A stretch of 11,724 bases of DNA from Methanobacteriota archaeon (GTDB lineage Archaea > Thermoplasmatota > Poseidoniia > Poseidoniales > Poseidoniaceae): the NCBI GenBank assembly GCA_029979405.1, contig JAPOHM010000027.1:1-11724 (forward strand). The letters are read 5' to 3'. Position 1 is the first letter of the stretch; every line of letters begins with the position of its first letter. Shown one piece after another: positions 1 to 6,703 of this stretch. The translations under genes and the position numbers were made by a program. Below the pieces are notes generated by a model. The model was not told the DNA's origin. It searched no databases and worked only from the letters and a program-made list of their open reading frames with translations.

Positions 1-1154
1 ACTCCGTTCAAGTCAAATCCAAATTGTATTTTCGAAGATGAATTATCGATTCCTGAAATTAAGTCCTCTGCGCTAAACGAGACATTCACTGCTTGTCCTG
101 GTGGCTGACTCGTGCTCAATTCTGGCACTGTCCAACCAATGCCGATAGGAACGCTGATGTCAACATTGACATCAACTGTAATTGCCGTACCGATATTGCC
201 TACAACGTCCACTGCTCTTAGCATCAAGGTGTGTTCTCCTTCCTCAAAATTTAGAGTTATACTGGAATCGGTTGTATCGACCCACAAATCATCTGTTTTG
301 TATTGAATGTAGTCAACTCCACTTCCGCTACCGTCATCAGCAGAATCAATTAGGTTAGATATAGTGACTTCATTGCTATTGCTCCAGCCGTTTGTTCCGC
401 CTATTGTAGGGGTTGTTATTGTTGGTGCAGTTCTGTCAATTCCGATGAACATGGTTTTACTTGCTGATAGGCCTGAGTTGTCATAAACAGTCATTCTTGG
501 ATTATAGGTTCCTTCTTGAATGTTACCTGAACTCCATTCCCAACCATATTCTATGTCGGTAGGGCCGTCATTACTTGGACTTCCAGGTCCGGGAGCATTT
601 ACCAGACTTGCATACGATATGTCGTCATCTGTAGCACTCCAAGAAAAACTTAGAGTCCCATTAGATGGAACATTGTACCATGCTCTGTTAAGTGCGCTTT
701 CTCCGGACCCAAAGCCAGTATTCGAAAGAGTAAATGATGTAATAATAGGAACCTGATTTACAATGTTGAATTCACCGGATGGATACCAATTTGTAAACTC
801 GCTTACATCGCTGTCGTATGCTTTAACCCTTAGAACATAAGAATCGTTCGTATACGCAGTCGTATCAAGATATGTAAGCCATGGAGTTGTTGTGAGATTG
901 ACCACTTCATTCCAAGTTGTATTATCGGATGATATTTCAATCACCATGCTAGAAATTGTTCCTGTCCCGGAGCTACCTATTGAAACTGTGAATAAGCCAG
1001 TCACATCTTCATTATTATTTGGTCCATTAGAAAAACTGAGTGTCAGATTACTCGATGAGAAATTTTTGTCTTCTATATCTTCGAGTAGATAATTACCATT
1101 ATAGTTCATGGTCATTAGAATAACGACCAAAATAACGGGTATCACTCGTCTCAT
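1..1154 (-). CDS. Secreted Ig-like-domain surface protein, 3' end beyond window
   Basis: An uninterrupted minus-strand frame runs from an ATG at 1154-1152 to the left edge (384 complete codons, no stop), so the C-terminal part is missing. Residues 1-17 (MRRVIPVILVVILMTMN) are basic then hydrophobic and look like an export signal. The rest is low in Cys and Lys, rich in Ser, Thr, Asn, Asp and Gly, and holds several N-X-S/T sequons. At least three beta-sandwich-like units can be traced: about 34-130, 133-240 (with WSATDDD and a closing TVYDNSG), and 241-333, which opens with DRTAPTI and closes with LRAVDVVGNIG. A fourth unit starts near 334 and contains FSAEDLISGID. Such DxTAP...DxxGN units are typical of bacterial/archaeal Ig-like modules in extracellular proteins. 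The likely role is a cell-surface or adhesive protein; the ligand and anchoring mode are unknown. It is divergent from the CARDB gene at 1295. Confidence 0.82.
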   Translation of the reverse strand, partial: MRRVIPVILVVILMTMNYNGNYLLEDIEDKNFSSSNLTLSFSNGPNNNEDVTGLFTVSIGSSGTGTISSMVIEISSDNTTWNEVVNLTTTPWLTYLDTTAYTNDSYVLRVKAYDSDVSEFTNWYPSGEFNIVNQVPIITSFTLSNTGFGSGESALNRAWYNVPSNGTLSFSWSATDDDISYASLVNAPGPGSPSNDGPTDIEYGWEWSSGNIQEGTYNPRMTVYDNSGLSASKTMFIGIDRTAPTITTPTIGGTNGWSNSNEVTISNLIDSADDGSGSGVDYIQYKTDDLWVDTTDSSITLNFEEGEHTLMLRAVDVVGNIGTAITVDVNVDISVPIGIGWTVPELSTSQPPGQAVNVSFSAEDLISGIDNSSSKIQFGFDLNG

Positions 1155-1176
1155 TGATTTAGCGAGGCTGACACTC
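1151..1176. repeat. Imperfect 26-bp repeat, copy A
   Basis: TCATTG..TTAGC..GGCTGAC.CTC matches 4115-4140 at 21 of 26 positions with no gap. This copy covers the start codon of the leftward surface-protein gene (CAT at 1152-1154) and its 5' leader. It could be a shared operator or leader element. By a rough estimate, one such match in a window of this size is not far from chance, so support rests mainly on both copies lying in short intergenic regions of the surface-protein block. Confidence 0.3.
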
Positions 1177-1195
1177 GCCCTTGAATGCTCGCATC

Positions 1196-1203
1196 AAAAT
1201 TAT
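1196..1203 (-). promoter_or_regulatory. Candidate TATA box for the leftward surface-protein gene
   Basis: On the minus strand this reads AATAATTT. It is centred about 45 bases upstream of the ATG at 1154, which would give a transcript start near 1175 and a short leader. It lies in the 140-base divergent region 1155-1294, which carries no gene. Archaeal TATA boxes are weakly conserved, so this is only a plausible placement. Confidence 0.25.
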
Positions 1204-1248
1204 TCATTTGGTTGTAATTGTATTTACCAATTAAAAGGCCAAAATGTG

Positions 1249-1255
1249 ATTTTTA
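1249..1255 (+). promoter_or_regulatory. Candidate TATA box for the CARDB/zinc-ribbon gene
   Basis: The A/T-rich stretch ATTTTTA lies about 43 bases before the ATG at 1295, consistent with a short-leader archaeal transcript. A second A/T run, TTAAAAGG at 1231-1238, is an alternative. No clear Shine-Dalgarno sequence precedes 1295. Confidence 0.22.
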
Positions 1256-1294
1256 GTCGGTTGTTTCAAGTGCTATGCTCTGTCTCTTTACATC

Positions 1295-4087
1295 ATGGCA
1301 AAGCCGAGGCTTTCATTCCTAATTCTCGGGATTTTGATTTTTGCTTTAATTCCATACACGGTGCAAGGAGAAGATAGCGGTGGGATTCAAGCCTCAACAA
1401 ATTCAGTAGCGTATTTCCCACCCAATCCTTCAGAAGGAGGTCAAGTGACCGTTCGATTAACATTAGAAAACACAAATTCAGTATCTGCAGATGATGTTTT
1501 GTACAAATTTTACTGGGGTAGCTATGAGCCTGCAACAAACCCGCCGATAAAGGTCGCAACCGTTGACATTCCTGCTTCCAGTACGGTTGACGTAGAGGTT
1601 ACCAAATCAGGTTTGACAGCCGGAGAACATCAAATTTGGATTGCGTTCAACTACAATGATGCTGGAGAACAATTGTTCTACAAAGAGATTTTAGTAACTG
1701 GTCTTCCTAACTTAGAAGTCACTGATTTCGTCACCTCACCTAGTACTGTAAATTCCGGTGACGATGTATCTGTTTCTGTTGAAGTCTCCAATTCAGGTTC
1801 CGAAAATGCTGGAAGTAGTGAGGTCCATATTGAGTTAGGAGATGAATCTCAAACCTTGCAAATTCCTTCTCTTAACTCCGGCGAATCAGCATGGGCAAAC
1901 CTAACCATGACTGCTCCGGAATCCGGAGATAACACCATAACAGCCACAGTGGACCTAAATGATGCTGTAGTTGAAAGCGATGAGAATAATCAATTCACTT
2001 CAATTCTTGCCGTTAGTCCAAGGATGGATTTACTACATGTTGGTGGATTAACAGTTGACGTAAATCCTGATTCATTAACTGGTCCATGGAACATATCTGG
2101 CACCCTTTCGAGGGTTGGAGGTGACGGTCAAACCATAGTTCCGATGTGGTTGGAAATTTTAGATGAAAATCAACAAGCATTGCCTACACAAATGTTCAAT
2201 GTAGTTTTGGATGGTGGCTCAAACACACAAAAGTCATGGACATACCAAATTGACTATATCGATTTGGCTAACGTTAACCCAGGAAACCATCTCGTTACCG
2301 CAATAATAGATCCATATCAGACGGGTGGATTTGTTCAAGAAAGCACCGATAACGACAGGGTTAATGTTTACATTGAGAAGTATCAGGTTCCTGATGTTGT
2401 CATCGACGTAAATGCAATACCTTCGAAAACAGTCCTGAAAAGTGATGAATCTGTTACTTGGAAGGTTGTAGTAATTAATTCAGGACAAATCTCAGTAAGA
2501 GGCAAACTAATCTACACTTGGGACGGTGAACAAATAGACGAAGGTCCATCAAGTCAATTTACTATCGCAGCGGGAGACTCCTATGTTTGGGAGCGAACAT
2601 TAGAACAGAAAGGTGAAGGAAACTACAATGCATCATTTTTGGCTGAATGGTTTTCTGCTGAAGGTTATTATGATGACAATCCGTTGAATTCTTACGCCCA
2701 GGGTGAGGTCCGTTACGTTGAACAATTGCGACTGGTTTGGTCACGAGCATCGATGACGCTTGTTGATGAAAATGGAGACAATGCAAGTGCTCCTCTTCAG
2801 GCCGGAGAGAGATATACAATTTCAATTGATTCTTTGACAGACAAAACGGGAACTGTAAATTATTCTTGCGAAGACCAGCTTGGAGCTCAGTTTGAATTGA
2901 TTCCTTTAACTGTAGAAACTTCTGGAGAATTTGTCAAAATAGATTGTACCTTTACTGCATCAGCGCCTTATACCAATGTGGTAATAATGCCAGATAACTC
3001 AGATGTTAGCGATCCGATTAGTTGGAATTGGGATACAAAAGAAGACGCTTCAAACATTGCGGATGATGCCGGAGACATGTCATTTGCCACAGCAGGTTTA
3101 ATTGCATTAATGGCACTTGTAATGATTGGTATTCTCATTGCCGCAGTAATCTTAACCAGGGATCGAGAAGAAGAAGTTGAACGAGATATTTTCGATTACT
3201 GTCCCTCCTGTGACGGCGAATTAGAGGGCACTGAAGACAGATGCCCTTCCTGTTCATTCAACCTAAAGAAGGCAAGAAAGCAATTCCACGATTGCGAAAC
3301 TTGTGGAGAATCAATTCCAGACTTGTTAGGAAACTGTCCTTATTGTGGGACTACCCAGGACACCTCGAAGTACTTCGAAAAGCGAGAGAGAAGAGTTGTT
3401 GAAAGACAGGAGATTGCACTTCCTGAGGAAGAAGAACAGATTGACCCAGAAACCATTCACGCAACTGGATACGAAGATTTCGATGAAGCAATCAAAGAAT
3501 TTGGTTACGAATCCGACGACTTGGAAGGTGATTGGGATGAAAGCATTGCTAAGGCAGAAGCGGAAGTTGAAGCCGCATATGATAGAAAGGTTGCAATGGA
3601 GGAGTCTGAAGAATTAGATGACGAAGAAGCTATGTCGGTTTACACAACAACTCTGAAGTCGATCGAGGAAACGTTCGAATCTCATGACATCGATGCTATA
3701 TTGAAGGATAAAGACATACAAACTCACGATGTGGAAGATGTTAATGATTTGTCAGCAAGCGATGCATCAATCAGAGCCAAATTATACGAAATTACTGGCG
3801 AAGAAGGAGTAATGCCTGGTGATGAAGTTATGATTGGAATGGGTATTCAAGACCGCTCGTTAGCAGGAAACGCACTTCCAGAAGATGCAATGGATTTCTC
3901 ATTCGATGATGAAGCTGATGAGGTAAATCCAGTCAAAGCTGCGACAGAATCCAATAAGCGAAGAAGGAATATTCGAAGGAGAACAAAACAAGAGCCAGAG
4001 GTCAAAATGGCTGAATGTGGTGCCTGTGGTTCTGAGATACCTGCTGATGCCACAGAATGTTCCACATGTGGTGGTAAGTTCGAGTAA
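1295..4087 (+). CDS. Membrane-spanning CARDB-domain protein with three cytoplasmic zinc ribbons
   Basis: The product has 930 residues. Residues 1-25 are a signal peptide (basic start, hydrophobic core, YTVQG end). Residues ~30-570 are an extracytoplasmic series of beta-sandwich units; the one at ~138-240 is a clear CARDB/APHP-type domain (LEVTDF, SVEVSNSGSENAG, VDLNDAVVESDENNQ), and similar units are likely at ~30-135, ~245-360 and ~366-470. A single membrane helix spans ~597-621 and is followed by charged residues (TRDREEEVER), giving C-terminus-in topology. The cytoplasmic part has two CxxC...CxxC zinc ribbons (Cys 636/639/650/653 and 667/670/681/684), an acidic, probably helical linker (~700-880), a basic patch (888-898) and a third ribbon (Cys 908/911/922/925). 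CARDB domains usually mediate extracellular adhesion and ribbons bind protein or nucleic acid; a surface protein with a cytoplasmic partner is inferred. The small lipoprotein gene lies downstream on the same strand. No named family was recognised. Confidence 0.9.
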   Translation: MAKPRLSFLILGILIFALIPYTVQGEDSGGIQASTNSVAYFPPNPSEGGQVTVRLTLENTNSVSADDVLYKFYWGSYEPATNPPIKVATVDIPASSTVDVEVTKSGLTAGEHQIWIAFNYNDAGEQLFYKEILVTGLPNLEVTDFVTSPSTVNSGDDVSVSVEVSNSGSENAGSSEVHIELGDESQTLQIPSLNSGESAWANLTMTAPESGDNTITATVDLNDAVVESDENNQFTSILAVSPRMDLLHVGGLTVDVNPDSLTGPWNISGTLSRVGGDGQTIVPMWLEILDENQQALPTQMFNVVLDGGSNTQKSWTYQIDYIDLANVNPGNHLVTAIIDPYQTGGFVQESTDNDRVNVYIEKYQVPDVVIDVNAIPSKTVLKSDESVTWKVVVINSGQISVRGKLIYTWDGEQIDEGPSSQFTIAAGDSYVWERTLEQKGEGNYNASFLAEWFSAEGYYDDNPLNSYAQGEVRYVEQLRLVWSRASMTLVDENGDNASAPLQAGERYTISIDSLTDKTGTVNYSCEDQLGAQFELIPLTVETSGEFVKIDCTFTASAPYTNVVIMPDNSDVSDPISWNWDTKEDASNIADDAGDMSFATAGLIALMALVMIGILIAAVILTRDREEEVERDIFDYCPSCDGELEGTEDRCPSCSFNLKKARKQFHDCETCGESIPDLLGNCPYCGTTQDTSKYFEKRERRVVERQEIALPEEEEQIDPETIHATGYEDFDEAIKEFGYESDDLEGDWDESIAKAEAEVEAAYDRKVAMEESEELDDEEAMSVYTTTLKSIEETFESHDIDAILKDKDIQTHDVEDVNDLSASDASIRAKLYEITGEEGVMPGDEVMIGMGIQDRSLAGNALPEDAMDFSFDDEADEVNPVKAATESNKRRRNIRRRTKQEPEVKMAECGACGSEIPADATECSTCGGKFE

Positions 4088-4114
4088 GATGCCTGTCAGT
4101 ACTCATAGGGTTCG

Positions 4115-4140
4115 TCATTGCGTTAGCTCGGCTGACCCTC
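4115..4140. repeat. Imperfect 26-bp repeat, copy B
   Basis: This is the partner of 1151-1176 (21/26 identical), lying between the CARDB gene (ends 4087) and the lipoprotein gene. As in copy A, a minus-strand ATG falls inside it at 4118-4116, but here that ATG opens only a frame antisense to the end of the CARDB gene, so no gene is called. The remainder of 4088-4209 shows no gene and no clear terminator hairpin. Confidence 0.3.
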
Positions 4141-4197
4141 TTGACTTCATTCAGGCGTGTATGCTAACATGTATTTGTCTTTGAAACCATCGAGCCG

Positions 4198-4208
4198 TTT
4201 TATTGATA
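4198..4208 (+). promoter_or_regulatory. Candidate TATA box for the lipoprotein gene
   Basis: TTTTATTGATA is centred about 31 bases before the ATG at 4234 and only a few bases before the alternative ATG at 4210. With the usual archaeal spacing of about 26 bases, transcription would start near 4229-4234. That favours 4234 as the true start, on a leaderless or very short-leader mRNA. Confidence 0.35.
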
Positions 4209-4222
4209 CATGTTGAATGATT

Positions 4223-4226
4223 GGAG
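4223..4226 (+). promoter_or_regulatory. Shine-Dalgarno-like GGAG before ATG 4234
   Basis: GGAG ends 7 bases before the ATG at 4234, an ideal distance. No equivalent site precedes the upstream in-frame ATG at 4210. It therefore supports the shorter protein, although it could only act if the transcript begins upstream of it. Confidence 0.35.
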
Positions 4227-4233
4227 ATGGCTG

Positions 4234-4776
4234 ATGAGGCCGAAAAACGCAATCAGAGCTTTTGCTTTGTTAGCTATTTTCTTAGCATCAAATATTGGAT
4301 GTATAGGCCTCGTTCCTGCTCGCGAATTTATGGAGGATGTGAGAGATCCGCCTCAACTTGAGGAAGTAATTGAAAAGATCAATGTAAACCACACATTCGT
4401 ATCAATTAATTTCCAACCAATAACTTTCCAAGAGAGATTTGTTATCGACGAAAATGTGCAGGAATTGAAAGTTTACATCGGCGTGGCATTTGCAGGACCG
4501 GACGCTGTAACCGTAGGTGCTATCCGCTATGTTGAGGCATCAATAACCGATTCAAACGGAGAGAGAATTTGGGAAGAGAGATGCGAAGACACCTGCAGGC
4601 CCTCAGTTTCAACCTTTCAACAACCACTCGCAATGGGGACATGGACTCTATCAATAGAAGCTCAGGCACATGGTGAAGAGTTGTTAGGCAATCTTCAAGA
4701 TACATTCGATGTTTATGTACACATACACAGAGAATGCTGGCAGTACCCTACTGAATCAGAATGCACTTACGATTAA
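4234..4776 (+). CDS. Small secreted lipoprotein-like protein of unknown function
   Basis: The product is 180 residues from ATG 4234; an in-frame ATG at 4210 would add eight (MLNDWRWL). The shorter form is preferred because it starts with MRPKNAIR directly before a hydrophobic stretch (AFALLAIFLASN), has GGAG 7 bases upstream, and fits the TATA-like box at 4198-4208. The hydrophobic segment ends in SNIGC, a lipobox-like sequence with Cys23 as possible lipidation site; the -3 residue (Asn) is not ideal. The mature part looks like a beta sandwich, with alternating hydrophobic strands, and contains four further cysteines: 117 and 121 (CEDTC) and 168 and 177 near the C-terminus. These may form disulfides outside the cell. 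No family was recognised. It follows the CARDB gene on the same strand after ~146 bases, so separate transcription is likely. Its TAA stop overlaps the convergent nuclease gene's stop. Confidence 0.75.
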   Translation: MRPKNAIRAFALLAIFLASNIGCIGLVPAREFMEDVRDPPQLEEVIEKINVNHTFVSINFQPITFQERFVIDENVQELKVYIGVAFAGPDAVTVGAIRYVEASITDSNGERIWEERCEDTCRPSVSTFQQPLAMGTWTLSIEAQAHGEELLGNLQDTFDVYVHIHRECWQYPTESECTYD

Positions 4777-5948
4777 ACAAGACTTGAATCACAAGCATAC
4801 CTGCGTGAACAGTTTTGGCATTTTCCAACACGTTCATGATTTCTTTTTGCTCCACCATAGACAATAGTCCGTTGAATTTCTTTGGTTGTATCCATGAGAA
4901 ATTTATAATTTTCATCGGTCCAAAAAATCTGATGTATATTCTCATTTCCATACTTTATTACACCGTAAGGTGGTTTTCTTCCTGTGGTTTTTTCAACTAA
5001 GTGTAAGTATGCCATTAACTGAATTTTATGTGATTTATGTGGCCTCTCTGGAACCTTGCCAGTCTTTTGTTCAACAGGAATAAATTCTCCATCAACGATT
5101 ACAATTTGGTCAGGTCTTCCTCTGAGTCCAGAATTTTCGTCTATTAGTAGGTCTGCTGTTTCCTCATCATCAGAGTAAGCGACATCTACATCATCACTTA
5201 TTCCAGCACTGATTTTCGCTGTTTCTAATTCGTTGTCGGCGAGTAACGCTTTTTGCAATTGCCACGAAGCAATTAATGTCCAAAGCATGGCCAAACTTGC
5301 GAGAATAAATCCAGCTTGCCTCTTATCGTCAGCATATGTTAGACCGATTGCGTGTAAAATACAAACAATTGCTCCAAACAATAAACCAGCTTCTACCCTA
5401 CCACCTTCACCCCATCCTCCAAGGAAACCAAGTGGTTGGAAGGTAAATGGAATGATTGTTTCATCGAAATTTTTAATCTCGTTGTATTCTTCGTTATTGG
5501 AATCAAAATTTAGGTATTTCCTCCAGGGCAAATATATCGCAATAATTGCGATTAAAAGCCAGGTTAAGGAAAGCATAGTAAGGTATTGAGAAACATATTC
5601 CGGAGTCCTTGTTTCATCATCTAAAACATAGAAAAGAATTGCATCAAATATGAAAACAAGGATAATTGTAAACCACCACGACCAGATGACCAATGCCTTT
5701 CTTAATTCCAGTTGTTTTTCCTTAAAATTTTGAATTCTGTTATGTATTTCTGCATGTTTAACTCTACCTTCTTCAATCGCTTCTCCTTTACCAGAAGCAC
5801 CATCCCTTGCGAGTTGCCAAGAAAGTGGGCAGTACACATACCTCTCCAAATCAGATGCTGACACATTCAACGGTTTATCGCTTTCATCGAGATAGAAACC
5901 TGAATCGTTTGTGGAAGCAATTTCATCCCCACTTTCAGATTCCGTCAA
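4773..5948 (-). CDS. Membrane-integrated Cas4-like PD-(D/E)XK nuclease
   Basis: The 391-residue product has the full motif set of Cas4/RecB-type (PD-(D/E)XK) nucleases: SDLERYVYCPLSW with Cys40, a helix with His65 (GRVKHAEIH), GRPD (Asp280), VEQK (Glu293, Lys295), QLMAY (Gln310, Tyr314) and C-terminal CxxC...C (Cys377, 380, 386). With Cys40 these can hold a 4Fe-4S cluster. Unlike the ~180-200-residue Cas4, His65 and Asp280 are about 215 residues apart. The insert carries four predicted membrane helices (~86-108, 121-140, 186-204, 211-230), an even number that would return the core to the same, presumably cytoplasmic, face. The frame has no ATG near its 5' end: between the in-frame stop at 5999-5997 and TTG 5948 the only other candidate is CTG 5972. 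GTG 5864 (residue 29, just before SASDLERY) is the alternative start. No cas gene or CRISPR array is nearby. A DNA-cleaving role at the membrane is inferred; the substrate is unknown. Confidence 0.85.
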   Translation of the reverse strand: MTESESGDEIASTNDSGFYLDESDKPLNVSASDLERYVYCPLSWQLARDGASGKGEAIEEGRVKHAEIHNRIQNFKEKQLELRKALVIWSWWFTIILVFIFDAILFYVLDDETRTPEYVSQYLTMLSLTWLLIAIIAIYLPWRKYLNFDSNNEEYNEIKNFDETIIPFTFQPLGFLGGWGEGGRVEAGLLFGAIVCILHAIGLTYADDKRQAGFILASLAMLWTLIASWQLQKALLADNELETAKISAGISDDVDVAYSDDEETADLLIDENSGLRGRPDQIVIVDGEFIPVEQKTGKVPERPHKSHKIQLMAYLHLVEKTTGRKPPYGVIKYGNENIHQIFWTDENYKFLMDTTKEIQRTIVYGGAKRNHERVGKCQNCSRRYACDSSLV

Positions 5949-5985
5949 AGTTGAACACCCATTTAATCTCAGAAAACTTATCCTA

Positions 5986-5993
5986 CATAATTT
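5986..5993 (-). promoter_or_regulatory. Candidate TATA box for the Cas4-like gene
   Basis: On the minus strand this reads AAATTATG, about 41 bases upstream of the TTG start at 5948, predicting a leader of roughly 15 bases. It lies in the 143-base divergent region 5949-6091 shared with rps2, which holds no other gene. A second A/T-rich stretch at 5963-5970 is closer and would instead favour a start downstream of 5948, such as GTG 5864. Confidence 0.22.
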
Positions 5994-6047
5994 CGCCTAT
6001 TTACTGATTATTCGTGAGTTACTGCTTCGAAATCTGCCTACGAAGTG

Positions 6048-6055
6048 GTTATTTA
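6048..6055 (+). promoter_or_regulatory. Candidate TATA box for rps2
   Basis: TTATTTAG is centred ~41 bases before the ATG at 6092. Standard archaeal spacing would put the transcript start near 6077, just before the GGAG ribosome-binding site. A run of seven G follows immediately (about 6055-6061); it lies in the core promoter and may also be a sequencing-error hot spot. Confidence 0.33.
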
Positions 6056-6079
6056 GGGGGGGTTTGTGGCGCAAGTGCT

Positions 6080-6083
6080 GGAG
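6080..6083 (+). promoter_or_regulatory. Ribosome-binding site deciding the rps2 start
   Basis: GGAG lies 8 bases before the ATG at 6092. This, with the normal uS2 N-terminus starting at that ATG, argues against the longer frame from 6014, whose extra 26 residues resemble no uS2 sequence. Confidence 0.5.
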
Positions 6084-6091
6084 TCATTATT

Positions 6092-6691
6092 ATGACAGAA
6101 TTATTGATTGACCGTGAGACTTACGAGACCAATGCAGTTCACATTGGTACTCAGCAGAAAAGTGCAGATATGGCACAATTTATCCAAGAGGTTCGCTCCG
6201 ATGGGCTTTACTTGATTGATATCGAGATTACAGACAGCCGAATCCGTTCTATTTCTCAGTTCATTACCAAATACAACCCAGCTAACGTTATGGTGGTAAG
6301 TGCGAGACAATATGGCCAGAGGCCTGCAAGACTGTTTGCTGAAGCAATAGGCGCTAACGCAAGCGTTGGACGATTCATACCGGGTAGCCTAACAAACCCA
6401 GCTCTACGCTCTTATGTCGAACCTGATGTCTTGTTTGTTACAGACCCTGCTGCTGACCAGCAAGCTTTGAAGGAAGCAGTTAATTCAGGTCTTCCAATTG
6501 TTGGAATTTGCGATGCAAATAACAACCTAAGAAACGTCGATTTGGCGCTACCAGCAAACAACAAAGGACGAAGATCCCTCGCTCTTCTATACTGGTTACT
6601 TGCCAGAGAAGTCTTGAAGGCCCGTGGAGAAACTACAGACGAAGACTGGGCCAAAGAAAACGACTTAGAAGAGTGGGAATCCACCTTCTGA
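6092..6691 (+). CDS. rps2: 30S ribosomal protein S2 (uS2), archaeal type
   Basis: uS2 is a structural protein of the small ribosomal subunit. The 199-residue product matches the archaeal/eukaryotic (SA-type) form along its whole length: HIGTQQKSADMAQFI (17-31), DGLYLIDI (37-44), RIRSISQFI, VVSARQYGQRPARLFAEAIGA, GRFIPGSLTNP (93-103), EPDVLFVTDPAADQQALKEA (110-129) and LPANNKGRRSLALLYWLLAR (153-172). It lacks the long central and C-terminal extensions of bacterial S2. The tail is acidic (DEDWAKENDLEEWESTF). The ATG at 6092 was chosen over the one at 6014 because of the GGAG site and the family's usual length. It is followed after 12 bases by a DusB-like gene, probably co-transcribed. In many archaea rps2 sits near rpoK and enolase; neither is next to it here. 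Confidence 0.96.
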   Translation: MTELLIDRETYETNAVHIGTQQKSADMAQFIQEVRSDGLYLIDIEITDSRIRSISQFITKYNPANVMVVSARQYGQRPARLFAEAIGANASVGRFIPGSLTNPALRSYVEPDVLFVTDPAADQQALKEAVNSGLPIVGICDANNNLRNVDLALPANNKGRRSLALLYWLLAREVLKARGETTDEDWAKENDLEEWESTF

Positions 6692-6703
6692 AGTTGATGT
6701 GCA

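Noticed and set aside
112..1377. Several short plus-strand frames in the first 1.4 kb
   Set aside because: They are antisense to the continuous Ig-like secreted-protein frame or overlap the CARDB gene start, and show no recognisable domains.
4088..4209. Possible tRNA or small RNA between the CARDB and lipoprotein genes
   Set aside because: No cloverleaf, T-loop consensus or strong hairpin could be found in this stretch.
5233..5589. 118-residue plus-strand frame
   Set aside because: It is antisense to the membrane segments of the Cas4-like gene and its composition reflects those codons.
4773..5948. CRISPR-Cas locus, suggested by the Cas4-like protein
   Set aside because: No direct-repeat array and no cas1, cas2 or effector gene is visible; the nuclease stands alone and has a membrane insert not expected of adaptation Cas4.
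6014..6091. 26-residue N-terminal extension of uS2
   Set aside because: It does not resemble uS2, overlaps the probable promoter, and the GGAG site and family length both support ATG 6092.
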